49,780 nt of DNA from Defluviitaleaceae bacterium (GTDB lineage Bacteria; Bacillota; Clostridia; Lachnospirales; WQUN01): contig WQVF01000020.1 of NCBI GenBank assembly GCA_009781725.1, positions 1-49,780 on the forward strand. Direction: 5' to 3'. Position numbers and translations under genes: made by a program. A model generated the notes under the pieces. That model did not search any database. It had not been told where the DNA came from and saw nothing but the letters and a program-made list of their open reading frames with translations. Shown piece by piece: positions 26,579 through 35,081 of the stretch (position 1 is the stretch's first letter; each line of letters begins with the position of its first letter).

Positions 26579-26950
26579 ATGATAAAAAAACCATCCCGCG
26601 CTGTGGCGCGTCAGAAACGCCATTATAAGTTAAGGCGTTATCTAGTGGGTACGGCCCAGCGTCCTCGCCTGTCCGTATTCAGATCTAATAAGCATATCTA
26701 TGCACAAATTATCGACGATGATATCGGGCATACTTTGGTAAGCGCATCTACAATGACCATGGCGTTCAAGGATTCGGATTTGGAGTCTTCCTCCAACGTA
26801 GAAGCTGCCAAAGCCGTTGGTACAGAAATCGCAAATAAGGCCAAGGAAAAAGGCATCGAGACAATCGTATTTGACCGTGGCGGCTATCTTTATCACGGAA
26901 AAGTCAAAGCTCTGGCGGATGCCGCTAGGGAAGCCGGACTTAAGTTCTAG
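26579..26950 (+). CDS. rplR: Ribosomal protein L18
   Basis: 123 residues; '[20 protein letters not shown]' and '[20 protein letters not shown]' are typical. Binds 5S rRNA with L5. SD GTGAGAGGC, 19 nt after rplF. Confidence 0.98.
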   Translation: MIKKPSRAVARQKRHYKLRRYLVGTAQRPRLSVFRSNKHIYAQIIDDDIGHTLVSASTMTMAFKDSDLESSSNVEAAKAVGTEIANKAKEKGIETIVFDRGGYLYHGKVKALADAAREAGLKF

Positions 26951-26957
26951 CTTATTG

Positions 26958-27031
26958 TGAAACTTTTTTGCCTTTGGCAAAAACCGCAAATTGATTTCTG
27001 CGCTGAAGCATCGCAGAAATAAATTTACTAG
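26958..27031 (+). repeat. Double-hairpin element, copy upstream of rpsE
   Basis: 74 nt. First hairpin TTTTTGCC-TTT-GGCAAAAA. Second stem AAATTGATTTCTGCG against CGCAGAAATAAATTT, with one mismatch. Compared with the rpsJ copy both arms have changed together. Ends ACTAG then TTAGGAG, the rpsE SD. Confidence 0.88.
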
Positions 27032-27044
27032 TTAGGAGATTCCT

Positions 27045-27551
27045 ATGAATAAAGTAGACCCAAACGCCTTAGAGCTCCAGGATCGAGTAGTTGATATTAA
27101 CCGTGTAACAAAAGTTGTAAAGGGAGGACGTACCTTCCGCTTTGCTGCACTGGTAATAGTCGGAGACGGTAATGGTAGCGTAGGTGCTGGCCTGGGTAAG
27201 GCAAACGAAATCCCAGAGGCAATCCGTAAAGGCAAGGAAGATGCCAAGAAGAACATGATTCTGCTAGAGCGCAACGAGAACGACAGCCTCTATCACGAAA
27301 TCATAGGCAACTTCGGTGCTGCCAAAGTGTTAATGCGCCCAGCCCCCGAAGGTACCGGCGTAATAGCAGGCGGTGCAATGCGCGCGGTGCTTGAGCTTGC
27401 AGGTGTGCGCAACATCGTAACTAAGTCAATCGGTTCAAATAATAAACACAATGTGGTCAAGGCTACTCTGCAAGGGTTAAAATCAGTTAAAACCCCTTCA
27501 GAAGTTGCAAGGCTCCGTGGTAAGACAGTTCAAGAAATATTAGAAGCATAA
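27045..27551 (+). CDS. rpsE: Ribosomal protein S5
   Basis: 168 residues with '[20 protein letters not shown]' and '[15 protein letters not shown]'. Acts in decoding fidelity with S4. The 94-nt gap from rplR is mostly the element copy. Confidence 0.98.
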   Translation: MNKVDPNALELQDRVVDINRVTKVVKGGRTFRFAALVIVGDGNGSVGAGLGKANEIPEAIRKGKEDAKKNMILLERNENDSLYHEIIGNFGAAKVLMRPAPEGTGVIAGGAMRAVLELAGVRNIVTKSIGSNNKHNVVKATLQGLKSVKTPSEVARLRGKTVQEILEA

Positions 27552-27591
27552 ATAAATCCGCCGCCGATGGCGGGATAGGATAGGGATAATT

Positions 27592-27777
27592 ATGGCTCAA
27601 TTGCAGATAACCTTAGTACGCTCGACTATCGGCGTAAAACCTAAGCATAAGCTTACGGTGGAGGCCCTAGGGCTTAGAAAATTAAACTCCACTGTTATAC
27701 AAAAAGACAACCCGGCAATTCGCGGCATGGTTCATCAAGTGCGGCACTTGCTCAAAGTTGAAGAAGTAAATCAATAA
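27592..27777 (+). CDS. rpmD: Ribosomal protein L30
   Basis: 61 residues; '[20 protein letters not shown]' and '[20 protein letters not shown]' are diagnostic. A short CCGCC-GAT-GGCGG hairpin and a weak SD (GATAGGGATA) precede it. Confidence 0.97.
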   Translation: MAQLQITLVRSTIGVKPKHKLTVEALGLRKLNSTVIQKDNPAIRGMVHQVRHLLKVEEVNQ

Positions 27778-27787
27778 GGAGGCCGCT

Positions 27788-28228
27788 ATGAAACTAGGTG
27801 AACTAAAGCCCGCCGAGGGTGCAACAACTAAAGGCTGGCGGCGCGGCAGAGGCCATGGTTCCGGCAACGGAAAGACCGCAGGACGAGGCCATAAAGGCCA
27901 AAAATCCAGGTCAGGCAGTGGCGGCAAGGTCGGGTTCGAGGGTGGACAAATGCCCCTTTACAGACGTCTGCCAAAAAGAGGTTTCAAATGTCGCAACACA
28001 AAGGAAATCGTTGCAATCAATGTAACACTGCTTAACGTATTCGAAGATGGTACCGTTGTGGATATAGCCGCCCTCAAACAAAAGGGCCTGGTATCTAACC
28101 CAAGAGACGGTGTGAAAATCCTCGGAAACGGCGAACTAAAGAAAAAGCTTACCGTACAAGTCAACCAGTACAGCAACACCGCCGCTGAGAAAATTGAGGC
28201 GATGGGCGGTAAAGCAGAGGTGGTATAG
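27788..28228 (+). CDS. rplO: Ribosomal protein L15
   Basis: 146 residues. The Gly/Arg-rich N-terminus ('GRGHGSGNGKTAGRGHKGQK') threads into 23S rRNA, followed by 'GGQMPLYRRLPKRGFK'. Its stop is immediately followed by the TTG start of secY, which implies coupling. Confidence 0.98.
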   Translation: MKLGELKPAEGATTKGWRRGRGHGSGNGKTAGRGHKGQKSRSGSGGKVGFEGGQMPLYRRLPKRGFKCRNTKEIVAINVTLLNVFEDGTVVDIAALKQKGLVSNPRDGVKILGNGELKKKLTVQVNQYSNTAAEKIEAMGGKAEVV

Positions 28229-29569
28229 TTGTTTAAAATATTTGCAAATGCCTGGCGAGTACAAGATATCCGTAAGAAATTGCTGTTCATTTTCCTATTG
28301 CTTCTTATATATAGGTTTGGGACGGCTATTCCTTTGCCTGGCATAGATTTACAGACACTCAGTGACTTCCGGTATGGAGGAGCCATGCCATGGGACACTG
28401 CCGCGACCCTTTTCCAAATGATTATGGGTGGCGGCATTGGTTCTATTTTCGCAATGGGTATCGCACCATACATTACAGCGTCCATTATCATGCAGCTTCT
28501 GACCTACGCTATTCCTGCGCTCGCTCAGATGCAAAAAGAAGGTGAGGATGGCCGTAAGAAAATCGGTCAGATTACTCGCTATATGGCAGTTGGTCTTGCC
28601 GCAGTGCAAGCCGCAGCAACAGTGTTTTCATACACCAACTTCCATGGGACAGGTGCAAACCTCTTTAGATATGGAAATATGATGGTTTATGTCGTTGCCA
28701 CATTGGCAATGGTTACCGGTACTATTTTCATCATGTGGTTGGCAGAATTATTGACAGAGAAAGGTATTGGTAATGGTGCATCCTTCCTGATTTTTGCCAA
28801 TATTTTATCCCAGTTACCCCAAGGCATCATGATGATGTGGCACTTTATGACTGACGGAGAGACTAATCGATTTGTTGCAGTTGTCATTGTCATTGTAGTG
28901 CTGGCGGTCTTTGCTCTGATAATTGCTTTCGTCGTAATGGTTCATGAGGGTGAAAGGCGTATTCCGGTGCAGTACTCAAAATCTGCTGCTGGTGGTCGTT
29001 CTATGTTTGGGAATCAGAGCTCATATATACCATTGAAGGTTAATATCGCAGGCGTACTTTCAATCATATTTGCGGTAACCTTGCTGCAATTCCCCACGAT
29101 GATTATGGGTTTCATCCCACCGTCTGAGGATCCAGGATGGTTTGTGCGTAGATTTGGACCTGGCCCTGATGGAGTACTAAACATTGGTGGCCCCCATGGT
29201 TTCCATTGGATTGGCCTACTAGTTTATGTAGTTTTGATATTTGCATTCACACATTTCTATACATCTTTTGCTGTAAATCCGGTGGAAATGGCCGAGAACA
29301 TGAAAAAGAACGGTGGATTTATACCAGGTATACGTCCTGGCAAGCCCACCAGTGAGTTTATCCAGACAACGGTTAACCGTCTAAGCTGGATTGGTGCTGT
29401 GTTCTATTCATTGATTGCTCTTTCCCCGATTATCCTTGACCAGCTTACTGGCATACCTGTCGGTTTCGGCGGCACCACCTTGCTGATTGTTATCGGTGTA
29501 GCCCTTGAGTTTATCAAGCAGCTTGAGTCACAGCTACTCATGCGACATTACAAAGGCTTCTTAAGTTAA
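28229..29569 (+). CDS. secY: Preprotein translocase subunit SecY
   Basis: 446 residues with ten membrane helices, the SecYEG channel pore. 'WRVQDIRKKLLFIFLLLLIY' start, 'GIGSIFAMGIAPYITASIIM' in the plug/helix 2 region, and a cytosolic loop with 'VQYSKSAAGGRSMFGNQSSY'. The TTG start directly abuts the rplO stop. About 40 residues between helices 7 and 8 are Gly/Pro-rich ('GFIPPSEDPGWFVRRFGPGP') and look longer than usual. Confidence 0.97.
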   Translation: MFKIFANAWRVQDIRKKLLFIFLLLLIYRFGTAIPLPGIDLQTLSDFRYGGAMPWDTAATLFQMIMGGGIGSIFAMGIAPYITASIIMQLLTYAIPALAQMQKEGEDGRKKIGQITRYMAVGLAAVQAAATVFSYTNFHGTGANLFRYGNMMVYVVATLAMVTGTIFIMWLAELLTEKGIGNGASFLIFANILSQLPQGIMMMWHFMTDGETNRFVAVVIVIVVLAVFALIIAFVVMVHEGERRIPVQYSKSAAGGRSMFGNQSSYIPLKVNIAGVLSIIFAVTLLQFPTMIMGFIPPSEDPGWFVRRFGPGPDGVLNIGGPHGFHWIGLLVYVVLIFAFTHFYTSFAVNPVEMAENMKKNGGFIPGIRPGKPTSEFIQTTVNRLSWIGAVFYSLIALSPIILDQLTGIPVGFGGTTLLIVIGVALEFIKQLESQLLMRHYKGFLS

Positions 29570-29572
29570 TGC

Positions 29573-30319
29573 ATGGGGATTTTTATCAAAAATGATTCGC
29601 AGATTGCGCTTATGCGCACTGCTTGTCATATATGCGCACGCACCCACGAACTCCTTGAAAAATACATTAAACCGGGGATAACAACAGAAGAGTTATGTAA
29701 AATCGCAGAGGAATATATCCGAGGACAGGGTGCAAAGCCAAGTTTCCTAGGATACCGCGGCTTCCCAAAAGCGATTTGCACTTCTGTAAACGAGCATGTG
29801 ATTCATGGTGTGCCCGGTTTAAGGCGTCTTAAAAGCGGCGATATTATTAGTATTGATATCGGCGTGTGCTATAAACGGTTTCACGGAGATGCAGCACGTA
29901 CCCATCCTGTTGGGAAGATTACCCCAGAGCATCAGCGACTAATCGACGTAGCTCGGGATAGCTTTTTCGAAAGCATAATTTATGCTCGTCAGGGCTTTCA
30001 TCTTCATGAAATGTCTGCTGCAATCGAGGATTATGTAAAAGGACATGGGTTTAGTGTTGTGCAGGAGTGGTGTGGCCACGGGATAGGACGGCAACTGCAT
30101 GAGGATCCATCAATTCCTCACTATAGGCAGGAAAAGCGCGGGCCGCGGTTGGTAAAGGGTATGACCCTAGCGGTGGAACCTATGATTAACGCCGGAGGCC
30201 ACGAACTTAACATGCTGGATGATACTTGGACAGTGGTGACTCATGATGGGAAATTCTCAGCTCACTACGAAAACACTTTTCTTGTGACTACAGGTGAGCC
30301 GGATATTATGACTTTATGA
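29573..30319 (+). CDS. map: Methionine aminopeptidase
   Basis: 248 residues, type I. Metal ligands lie in the conserved segments 'SIDIGVCYKRFHGDAART', 'GHGIGRQLHEDPSIPHY', 'LAVEPMIN' and 'YENTFLVT'. Removes the initiator Met co-translationally. It begins 3 nt after secY; adk, normally between them, is absent. Its stop overlaps the next gene (ATGA). Confidence 0.97.
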   Translation: MGIFIKNDSQIALMRTACHICARTHELLEKYIKPGITTEELCKIAEEYIRGQGAKPSFLGYRGFPKAICTSVNEHVIHGVPGLRRLKSGDIISIDIGVCYKRFHGDAARTHPVGKITPEHQRLIDVARDSFFESIIYARQGFHLHEMSAAIEDYVKGHGFSVVQEWCGHGIGRQLHEDPSIPHYRQEKRGPRLVKGMTLAVEPMINAGGHELNMLDDTWTVVTHDGKFSAHYENTFLVTTGEPDIMTL

Positions 30320-30591
30320 AACCAGGGCAGATAGTATTTTCGAAGCAAGGGCGAGACAAGAGTATGGCCATGATTGTGATTGCCGTGGAAGGTGAGTACG
30401 CATGGCTGGTCGATGGCCGACTACGGCCCCTTGCTAAGCCAAAGAAAAAAAAGGCTAAGCATGTACAAATCACAAAAAATATTGTTGATTTACAGCTCTC
30501 ATGTGGGCGAGCATTACAAGACGCGGATATTCGAAAATATTTAGTTGGATATCAAAAAAGGGAGGTTGCCGAATGTCAAAGGACGACGTAA
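30316..30591 (+). CDS. KOW-domain RNA-binding protein (L14e/YlxR-neighbour type)
   Basis: 91 residues. The N-terminal KOW/SH3-like fold ('[20 protein letters not shown]', '[20 protein letters not shown]') suggests an RNA- or ribosome-binding protein. Clostridia often carry such a gene between map and infA. It overlaps map by 4 nt and infA by 19 nt, so it is expressed with them. The exact function is not established. Confidence 0.8.
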   Translation: MKPGQIVFSKQGRDKSMAMIVIAVEGEYAWLVDGRLRPLAKPKKKKAKHVQITKNIVDLQLSCGRALQDADIRKYLVGYQKREVAECQRTT

Positions 30592-30791
30592 TCGAAGTCG
30601 AAGGTAGGGTTATAGAGAAATTACCCAATGCTACGTTTCAAGTACAATTAGAAAACGGACATACCATACTTGCGCACATATCTGGCAAACTACGGATGAA
30701 TTTTATCCGTATAATCCCGGGGGACAAGGTTCTCATAGAAATGTCGCCTTATGATTTGACCAAGGGCCGGATAGTCTGGCGTGACAAATAA
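30573..30791 (+). CDS. infA: Translation initiation factor IF-1
   Basis: 72 residues, the family's normal length: '[20 protein letters not shown]' and '[20 protein letters not shown]' mark the OB fold that covers the 30S A site. SD GGGAGGTTG lies inside the overlapping KOW gene. The start was chosen at the MSKDD Met; codons before it belong to the KOW gene overlap. Confidence 0.98.
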   Translation: MSKDDVIEVEGRVIEKLPNATFQVQLENGHTILAHISGKLRMNFIRIIPGDKVLIEMSPYDLTKGRIVWRDK

Positions 30792-30809
30792 ATAGAGTTC
30801 AGAACTGGA

Positions 30810-30883
30810 TGAATTTTTTTTGCCTTCGGCAAAAACCGCAAATTTATTTCTGCTTAAAATCATCACAGAAATAAATTTACTAG
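30810..30883 (+). repeat. Double-hairpin element, copy upstream of rpmJ
   Basis: 74 nt. First hairpin TTTTTGCC-TTC-GGCAAAAA. The second stem, AAATTTATTTCTG with CAGAAATAAATTT, is a perfect 13-bp match. Ends ACTAG and is followed by ATGAGGTG, the rpmJ SD. Confidence 0.88.
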
Positions 30884-30899
30884 ATGAGGTGTATTTATC

Positions 30900-31013
30900 A
30901 TGAAAGTTAGACCATCAGTTAAGCCCATTTGCGAAAAATGCAAAATAATCCGCCGCAAGGGCGCAATCAGAGTTATTTGTGAAAATCCCCGGCATAAGCA
31001 GCGGCAGGGTTAA
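30900..31013 (+). CDS. rpmJ: Ribosomal protein L36
   Basis: 37 residues, '[20 protein letters not shown]' and onward, with zinc ligands Cys11, Cys14, Cys27 and His32. Exact family length. It stabilises 23S rRNA near the L11/GTPase region. The leader is the element copy, with GAGGTG as SD. Confidence 0.97.
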   Translation: MKVRPSVKPICEKCKIIRRKGAIRVICENPRHKQRQG

Positions 31014-31025
31014 GGAGGACTATTT

Positions 31026-31394
31026 ATGGCACGTATTGCAGGTGTAGACTTGCCAAGAGAAAAGCGCGTTGAAATTGGCCTGACCTATATATTCGGGATT
31101 GGTCGTTCCAGCTCTAATCGCATTTTGAAAGAAGCTGGGATTAACCCAGACACCCGTGTACGGGATCTTACTGATGACGAGGTCGTCAGAATTCGAAGCA
31201 CAATCGAAACTACCCAAATGGTGGAGGGTGACCTGCGCCGTGAGGTAGCACTTAATATAAAACGACTGGTAGAGATAGGGTGCTATCGTGGTATACGCCA
31301 TCGCAGGAGTCTTCCGGTGCGTGGCCAACGTACCCGTACCAATGCTCGAACCCGTAAGGGTAAAGCCAGAACCGTTGCCAACAAGAAAAAATAA
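31026..31394 (+). CDS. rpsM: Ribosomal protein S13
   Basis: 122 residues; '[20 protein letters not shown]' and '[19 protein letters not shown]' are diagnostic. Forms the subunit bridge with L5. SD AAGGAGG, 12 nt after rpmJ. Confidence 0.98.
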   Translation: MARIAGVDLPREKRVEIGLTYIFGIGRSSSNRILKEAGINPDTRVRDLTDDEVVRIRSTIETTQMVEGDLRREVALNIKRLVEIGCYRGIRHRRSLPVRGQRTRTNARTRKGKARTVANKKK

Positions 31395-31397
31395 TTA

Positions 31398-31470
31398 TGA
31401 AGCTTTTTTGCCTATGGCAAAAACCGTAAATTTTTTCTGCGTAAAAGCATCGCAGAAGAAAATTTACCAG
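31398..31470 (+). repeat. Double-hairpin element, copy upstream of rpsK
   Basis: 73 nt. First hairpin TTTTTGCC-TAT-GGCAAAAA. Second stem AAATTTTTTCTGCG against CGCAGAAGAAAATTT with one bulge. Ends ACCAG, then CTAGGAGG, the rpsK SD. Confidence 0.88.
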
Positions 31471-31488
31471 CTAGGAGGATAGCATAAT

Positions 31489-31890
31489 ATGCCAAAAAAA
31501 GCAGTGAGGCGGGCAGCAACCCGTAGAAGGCGCGATAGAAAGTTTGTTGATCGCGGCCAGGTTCATATTCAATCATCCTTTAACAATACTATTGTTACTA
31601 TAACCGACGCATCAGGCAATGCACTTAGCTGGGCCTCTGCTGGGCAATTGGGTTTTAGGGGTAGCCGTAAGTCTACACCATATGCCGCCCAAATGGCTGC
31701 AGACACTGCCGCCGGTGCCGCTAAAGAATTTGGTCTTAAAATAGTTGAAGTATTTGTCAACGGCCCGGGTAGTGGCAGAGAGGCTGCAATCCGTGCACTT
31801 CAGGCAGCAGGCCTTGAAGTAACTATGATAAAAGACGTTACCCCTGTGCCCCACAACGGATGTAGACCGCCGAAACGTAGGCGCGTCTAA
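31489..31890 (+). CDS. rpsK: Ribosomal protein S11
   Basis: 133 residues: '[20 protein letters not shown]' and C-terminal '[13 protein letters not shown]'. Lies at the mRNA exit of the 30S platform. The 94-nt gap from rpsM is mostly the element copy. Confidence 0.98.
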   Translation: MPKKAVRRAATRRRRDRKFVDRGQVHIQSSFNNTIVTITDASGNALSWASAGQLGFRGSRKSTPYAAQMAADTAAGAAKEFGLKIVEVFVNGPGSGREAAIRALQAAGLEVTMIKDVTPVPHNGCRPPKRRRV

Positions 31891-31920
31891 TTTGAGATTG
31901 AAACCTCAGGAGGATTTAAT

Positions 31921-32553
31921 ATGGCAAGATATATAGGGCCTGTTTGCAGACTTTGCCGCAGAGAAGGCGAGAAACTGTTCTTAAAAGGCGAAAAATGCGC
32001 AAAAAATTCCTGTCCTGTAAGCAAGCGGCCAACTGCTCCCGGCCAGCATGGCACTTCCAGGAAGAAGCTGTCTGAATATGGACAGATGTTAAGAGAAAAG
32101 CAAAAGACAAAAAGGATTTATGGTGTGCTGGAAGGCCAGTTCCGTAAATATTTCAAAATAGCCGATAATACCCCTGGAATCACCGGTGAAAACTTGCTTA
32201 GACAATTGGAGATTAGGCTTGACAATGTCGTTTTTCGTATGGGTTTAGGACGTTCCAGAACTGAGGCGCGCCAAGTTGTACGTCATAATCTGATAACTGT
32301 CAACGGCAAAAAGGTAAACATCCCCTCTTATCAAGTTAGAGTTGGCGATGTTATTCAAGTTAGGGATAATGCCCGTAGTCTTGACCGTTTTAAAGAGATT
32401 TTGGCTGTTACAGACAGACGTGCAGTTCCTGAGTGGCTTACAGCAGATTATGAGCAACTCAAAGGTGTTATCAATGCAATTCCGACTCGCGATCAGATAG
32501 CAACAGATGTGCGCGAAACACTTATCGTTGAATTCTATTCTAATAGGCTATAA
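31921..32553 (+). CDS. rpsD: Ribosomal protein S4
   Basis: 210 residues. The zinc-type N-terminus has Cys9, Cys12, Cys26 and Cys31, and the S4 RNA-binding domain is 'RLDNVVFRMGLGRSRTEARQ'. Nucleates 30S assembly; in Bacillus it autoregulates its own mRNA. SD AGGAGG. A 189-nt spacer with several hairpins follows before rpoA. Confidence 0.98.
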   Translation: MARYIGPVCRLCRREGEKLFLKGEKCAKNSCPVSKRPTAPGQHGTSRKKLSEYGQMLREKQKTKRIYGVLEGQFRKYFKIADNTPGITGENLLRQLEIRLDNVVFRMGLGRSRTEARQVVRHNLITVNGKKVNIPSYQVRVGDVIQVRDNARSLDRFKEILAVTDRRAVPEWLTADYEQLKGVINAIPTRDQIATDVRETLIVEFYSNRL

Positions 32554-32612
32554 ACGTTTGCTCAGATGCTTTGGCAAATTACGACAGTCGTATGTGAGAT
32601 ACTTTGCTAGAG

Positions 32613-32719
32613 GACATGACCCCCTTTGCATGTCGCGCAAAACGCGACCCCGTAGCGACGCAAGGAGCGAGGAAGCAAGTGGGGCTTTGCCCCGCGCAGC
32701 GGCTGGGGTTCAGAGCCCC
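32613..32719 (+). other. Hairpin-rich rpsD-rpoA spacer
   Basis: Three simple hairpins: GACAT...ATGTC (32613-32634), GGGGC-TTT-GCCCC (32681-32693) and GGGG...CCCC (32705-32719). The GC-rich, repeat-like sequence differs from its neighbours and contains 'GCGACGCAAGGAGCGAGGAA', which recalls the widespread GCGAAGCGA-type repeat. It ends just before the AAAGGAGG SD of rpoA. No T-run, so not a terminator. Confidence 0.5.
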
Positions 32720-32742
32720 GATTTAAAAGGAGGATTGCAAGC

Positions 32743-33696
32743 GTGCTGGATATAGAAAAATCTCGTATAGAAATATTGGAAGCCAAAGGTGTTACCTATG
32801 GGCGTTTTGTTATTGACCAATTAGGCCGTGGCTTTGGTACGACATTAGGCAATTCTCTTAGACGTGTATTGATGTCTAGTTTGCCTGGTGCTGCAGTAAC
32901 CAATATTCGTGTTGACGGAGTACTCCACGAGTTTAGCCATCTTCCTGGTGTCAAGGAAGATGTTACCGAAATAGTATTAAATCTTAAAAATCTGGCATTA
33001 AAGCACAGTGGTGAGTCTCCTGAGCCAAAGACAGCCATCATAGAAGCCAGTGGTACTTGTATTGTCACTGCTGGAGATATTAAGTTTGATTCGGATATCG
33101 AAGCAATGAATCCTGAGTTGGTTATTGCTACTTTAGATGGGGATGACGCTAAGCTTTACATCGAAATGACTGTTAAAAAAGGCTATGGTTACGTAGGTGC
33201 TGACAAAAATAAGAGTGTCGATAACACCATCGGCTTGATACCTATAGATTCGATTTATACGCCGGTAAGGAAGGTCAATTTTGCTGTTGACAATACTCGT
33301 ATTGGTGATGTAACGGATTTTGATAAACTAACTATCGAAGTAACGACCAATGGTACAATTTCTGCCAGTGAGGCCCTTTGCCTTGGTGCCCAAATACTTT
33401 CGGATCATTTTAGCCTATTTGTGGATTTGTCTGACCGCATTGATAGTTCTGAGGTTGCCGTTAATCGGGAAGAGAGTCAGCGTGAAAAGATGATGGAAAT
33501 GAGCATCGAGGAGTTAGACCTTTCGGTGCGTTCATATAACTGCCTCAAGCGTGCCGGTATTAACTCTGTGGAGGATTTGGCCAACAAAACAGAGGAAGAT
33601 ATGATGAAGGTGCGCAACCTTGGACGCAAGTCCCTAGATGAGGTGCTGCAAAAAATGGCGGACTTGGGGCTTGCCCTGACAATGCCAGAGGAATAG
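32743..33696 (+). CDS. rpoA: RNA polymerase alpha subunit
   Basis: 317 residues from a GTG start behind AAAGGAGG. N-terminal assembly domain ('[20 protein letters not shown]' opening) and C-terminal DNA/UP-element binding domain ('[20 protein letters not shown]', '[20 protein letters not shown]'). Essential. It precedes rplQ by 21 nt. Confidence 0.98.
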   Translation: MLDIEKSRIEILEAKGVTYGRFVIDQLGRGFGTTLGNSLRRVLMSSLPGAAVTNIRVDGVLHEFSHLPGVKEDVTEIVLNLKNLALKHSGESPEPKTAIIEASGTCIVTAGDIKFDSDIEAMNPELVIATLDGDDAKLYIEMTVKKGYGYVGADKNKSVDNTIGLIPIDSIYTPVRKVNFAVDNTRIGDVTDFDKLTIEVTTNGTISASEALCLGAQILSDHFSLFVDLSDRIDSSEVAVNREESQREKMMEMSIEELDLSVRSYNCLKRAGINSVEDLANKTEEDMMKVRNLGRKSLDEVLQKMADLGLALTMPEE

Positions 33697-33717
33697 AGTT
33701 CAAAGGAGAGAATAAAT

Positions 33718-34253
33718 ATGCCTGGCTACAGGAAACTAGGACGGACTTCAAGTCAGCGTAAGGCAATGCTACGTAACCTTGCCACTCAGCTTATATATCA
33801 CGGGAAAATTAAGACAACAGAAACCCGCGCAAAAGAAGTGCGCCGCATTGCGGAGAAGCTTATTACTTTAGCTGTAAAAGAAAAAGATAATTTACGACAG
33901 TGACCGTAACGGCCAAAGTCCCCCAAAAAGACAGGGACGGAAAGCGGATTAGAAATGATGTAAACGGCCGTAAGGTAACTGTTTTTAATGAGGTTCAGAA
34001 AGAGATAAAGAAGGATGAGCCATCAAGACTTGCTGCACGTCGCAAGATTCTTAGTGTGCTATATCCCGTTACTAAGACCCCAGAAGATAAAAGGCGTATG
34101 CGTAGCGAATCAAAGCCAGTTGATTTGGCGGCCCTTATGTTTGATAAATGGGCACCGAGATATGCGGAACGCAGTGGTGGATATACCCGGATAATCAAAA
34201 TGGGACCACGCCGTGGGGATGCTGCCGAGATGGTATTGCTTGAGCTAGTTTAA
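33718..34253 (+). CDS. rplQ: Ribosomal protein L17, split by a frameshift
   Basis: The first frame (33718-33903) gives '[20 protein letters not shown]' and on to [12 protein letters not shown]. A second frame, read from about 33894 and open to 34253, gives [10 protein letters not shown] and ends '[17 protein letters not shown]'. Clostridial L17 normally continues K-E-K-D-N-(Y/F)-x-T-V-T-V-T-A-K-V without a break, so one T appears missing in the run at about 33894. The joined protein would be about 178 residues with the clostridial central insertion. L17 is generally essential, so a sequencing/assembly error is the likeliest cause; a real mutation or programmed -1 shift is less likely. SD AAAGGAGAG. 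Confidence 0.85.
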
Positions 34254-34277
34254 TACAAAACAATAGTGTGAATATTT

Positions 34278-34307
34278 AAACCGTGAGCTTGTGCTTACGG
34301 TTTTTTT
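34278..34307 (+). terminator. Terminator of the ribosomal super-operon
   Basis: AAACCGTGAGC-TTGT-GCTTACGGTTT with a run of seven T, 24 nt after rplQ. Confidence 0.92.
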
Positions 34308-34337
34308 ATAGCTTTGAATGCCATGTTGGAGGGTTGT

Positions 34338-35000
34338 ATGATTATATGTCCTGAGTGTGGAGAGCTGCCCAAAGATGGAATACTTATTCATAGTGAAAAG
34401 CTGCGAAAGCAAAGATTTGGGCATTCTCCAATTTTGCCTATATGTAAGCAATGTGGCTCTGACGTTGATATCATCCATCGCTGTACTGATGGGGATATTA
34501 TTGTGTTAAACGGAACGTGCGGGAGTGGAAAATCTACAGTGGCAGAGATATTAGTCCGCCGAAGCTTTTATGCTATTGATGGGGATTGTGTCATACAAAC
34601 ATTAAAGCATAAAAAAGGAGTAGAGAAAGTTTCGTTTCAGGAGTTGGCTTTCTATGATGAAGTGGGTCATGAGCTTGATATTCTCTCTATGTATGGAAAT
34701 AGATTTGTGCTGGCTCATGTTCTTAAGCTAGAGGATATGGAAAGATATACAAAGGTGTTTAAATCGCGGAATCTGAGATACCACTTTTTTCTTTTGAAAC
34801 CTCGTTATGAAGTTGCTGTGGAACGCTGTCAAACTAGAACGTGCCATACTAGCATTACGCCAGAGCAGTGGATACGGCATTTTTATGATTTGCTGGTGTT
34901 TGATAACTCTGTGGAGGTTGTGGATAACAGTGATATGACAGCGGAGGTAACAGGCGACTATATTCTGGAAAAATGCAATTTGTCGAATGCTATTGCATAG
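34338..35000 (+). CDS. Zinc-ribbon plus P-loop nucleotide kinase-like protein
   Basis: 220 residues. The N-terminus has a zinc ribbon (Cys4, Cys7 and Cys36, Cys39). Next comes a Walker A 'GTCGSGKST' at residues 59-67, then 'YAIDGDCVIQTLKHKKG' as in small-molecule kinases of the gluconate/shikimate/APS kinase type, and an Arg-containing lid-like region ('RYEVAVERCQTRT'). Likely phosphorylates a small substrate or nucleic acid end; the substrate is unknown. Start at the ATG behind TTGGAGGG; an in-frame ATG 24 nt upstream has no SD. Monocistronic, between the ribosomal terminator and a secreted-protein gene. Confidence 0.7.
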   Translation: MIICPECGELPKDGILIHSEKLRKQRFGHSPILPICKQCGSDVDIIHRCTDGDIIVLNGTCGSGKSTVAEILVRRSFYAIDGDCVIQTLKHKKGVEKVSFQELAFYDEVGHELDILSMYGNRFVLAHVLKLEDMERYTKVFKSRNLRYHFFLLKPRYEVAVERCQTRTCHTSITPEQWIRHFYDLLVFDNSVEVVDNSDMTAEVTGDYILEKCNLSNAIA

Positions 35001-35081
35001 GGTTGAATAGTGTTTCAACATATGGTACATTTATTAAGAAGATATTATAGAGTTGTTAAGAAAAAGCAGTTGGAGGTACAT

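Noticed and set aside
33885..33903. Programmed -1 frameshift in rplQ
   Set aside because: The site TAATTTA does not allow good P-site re-pairing and no strong downstream stem was seen; a missing base is simpler.
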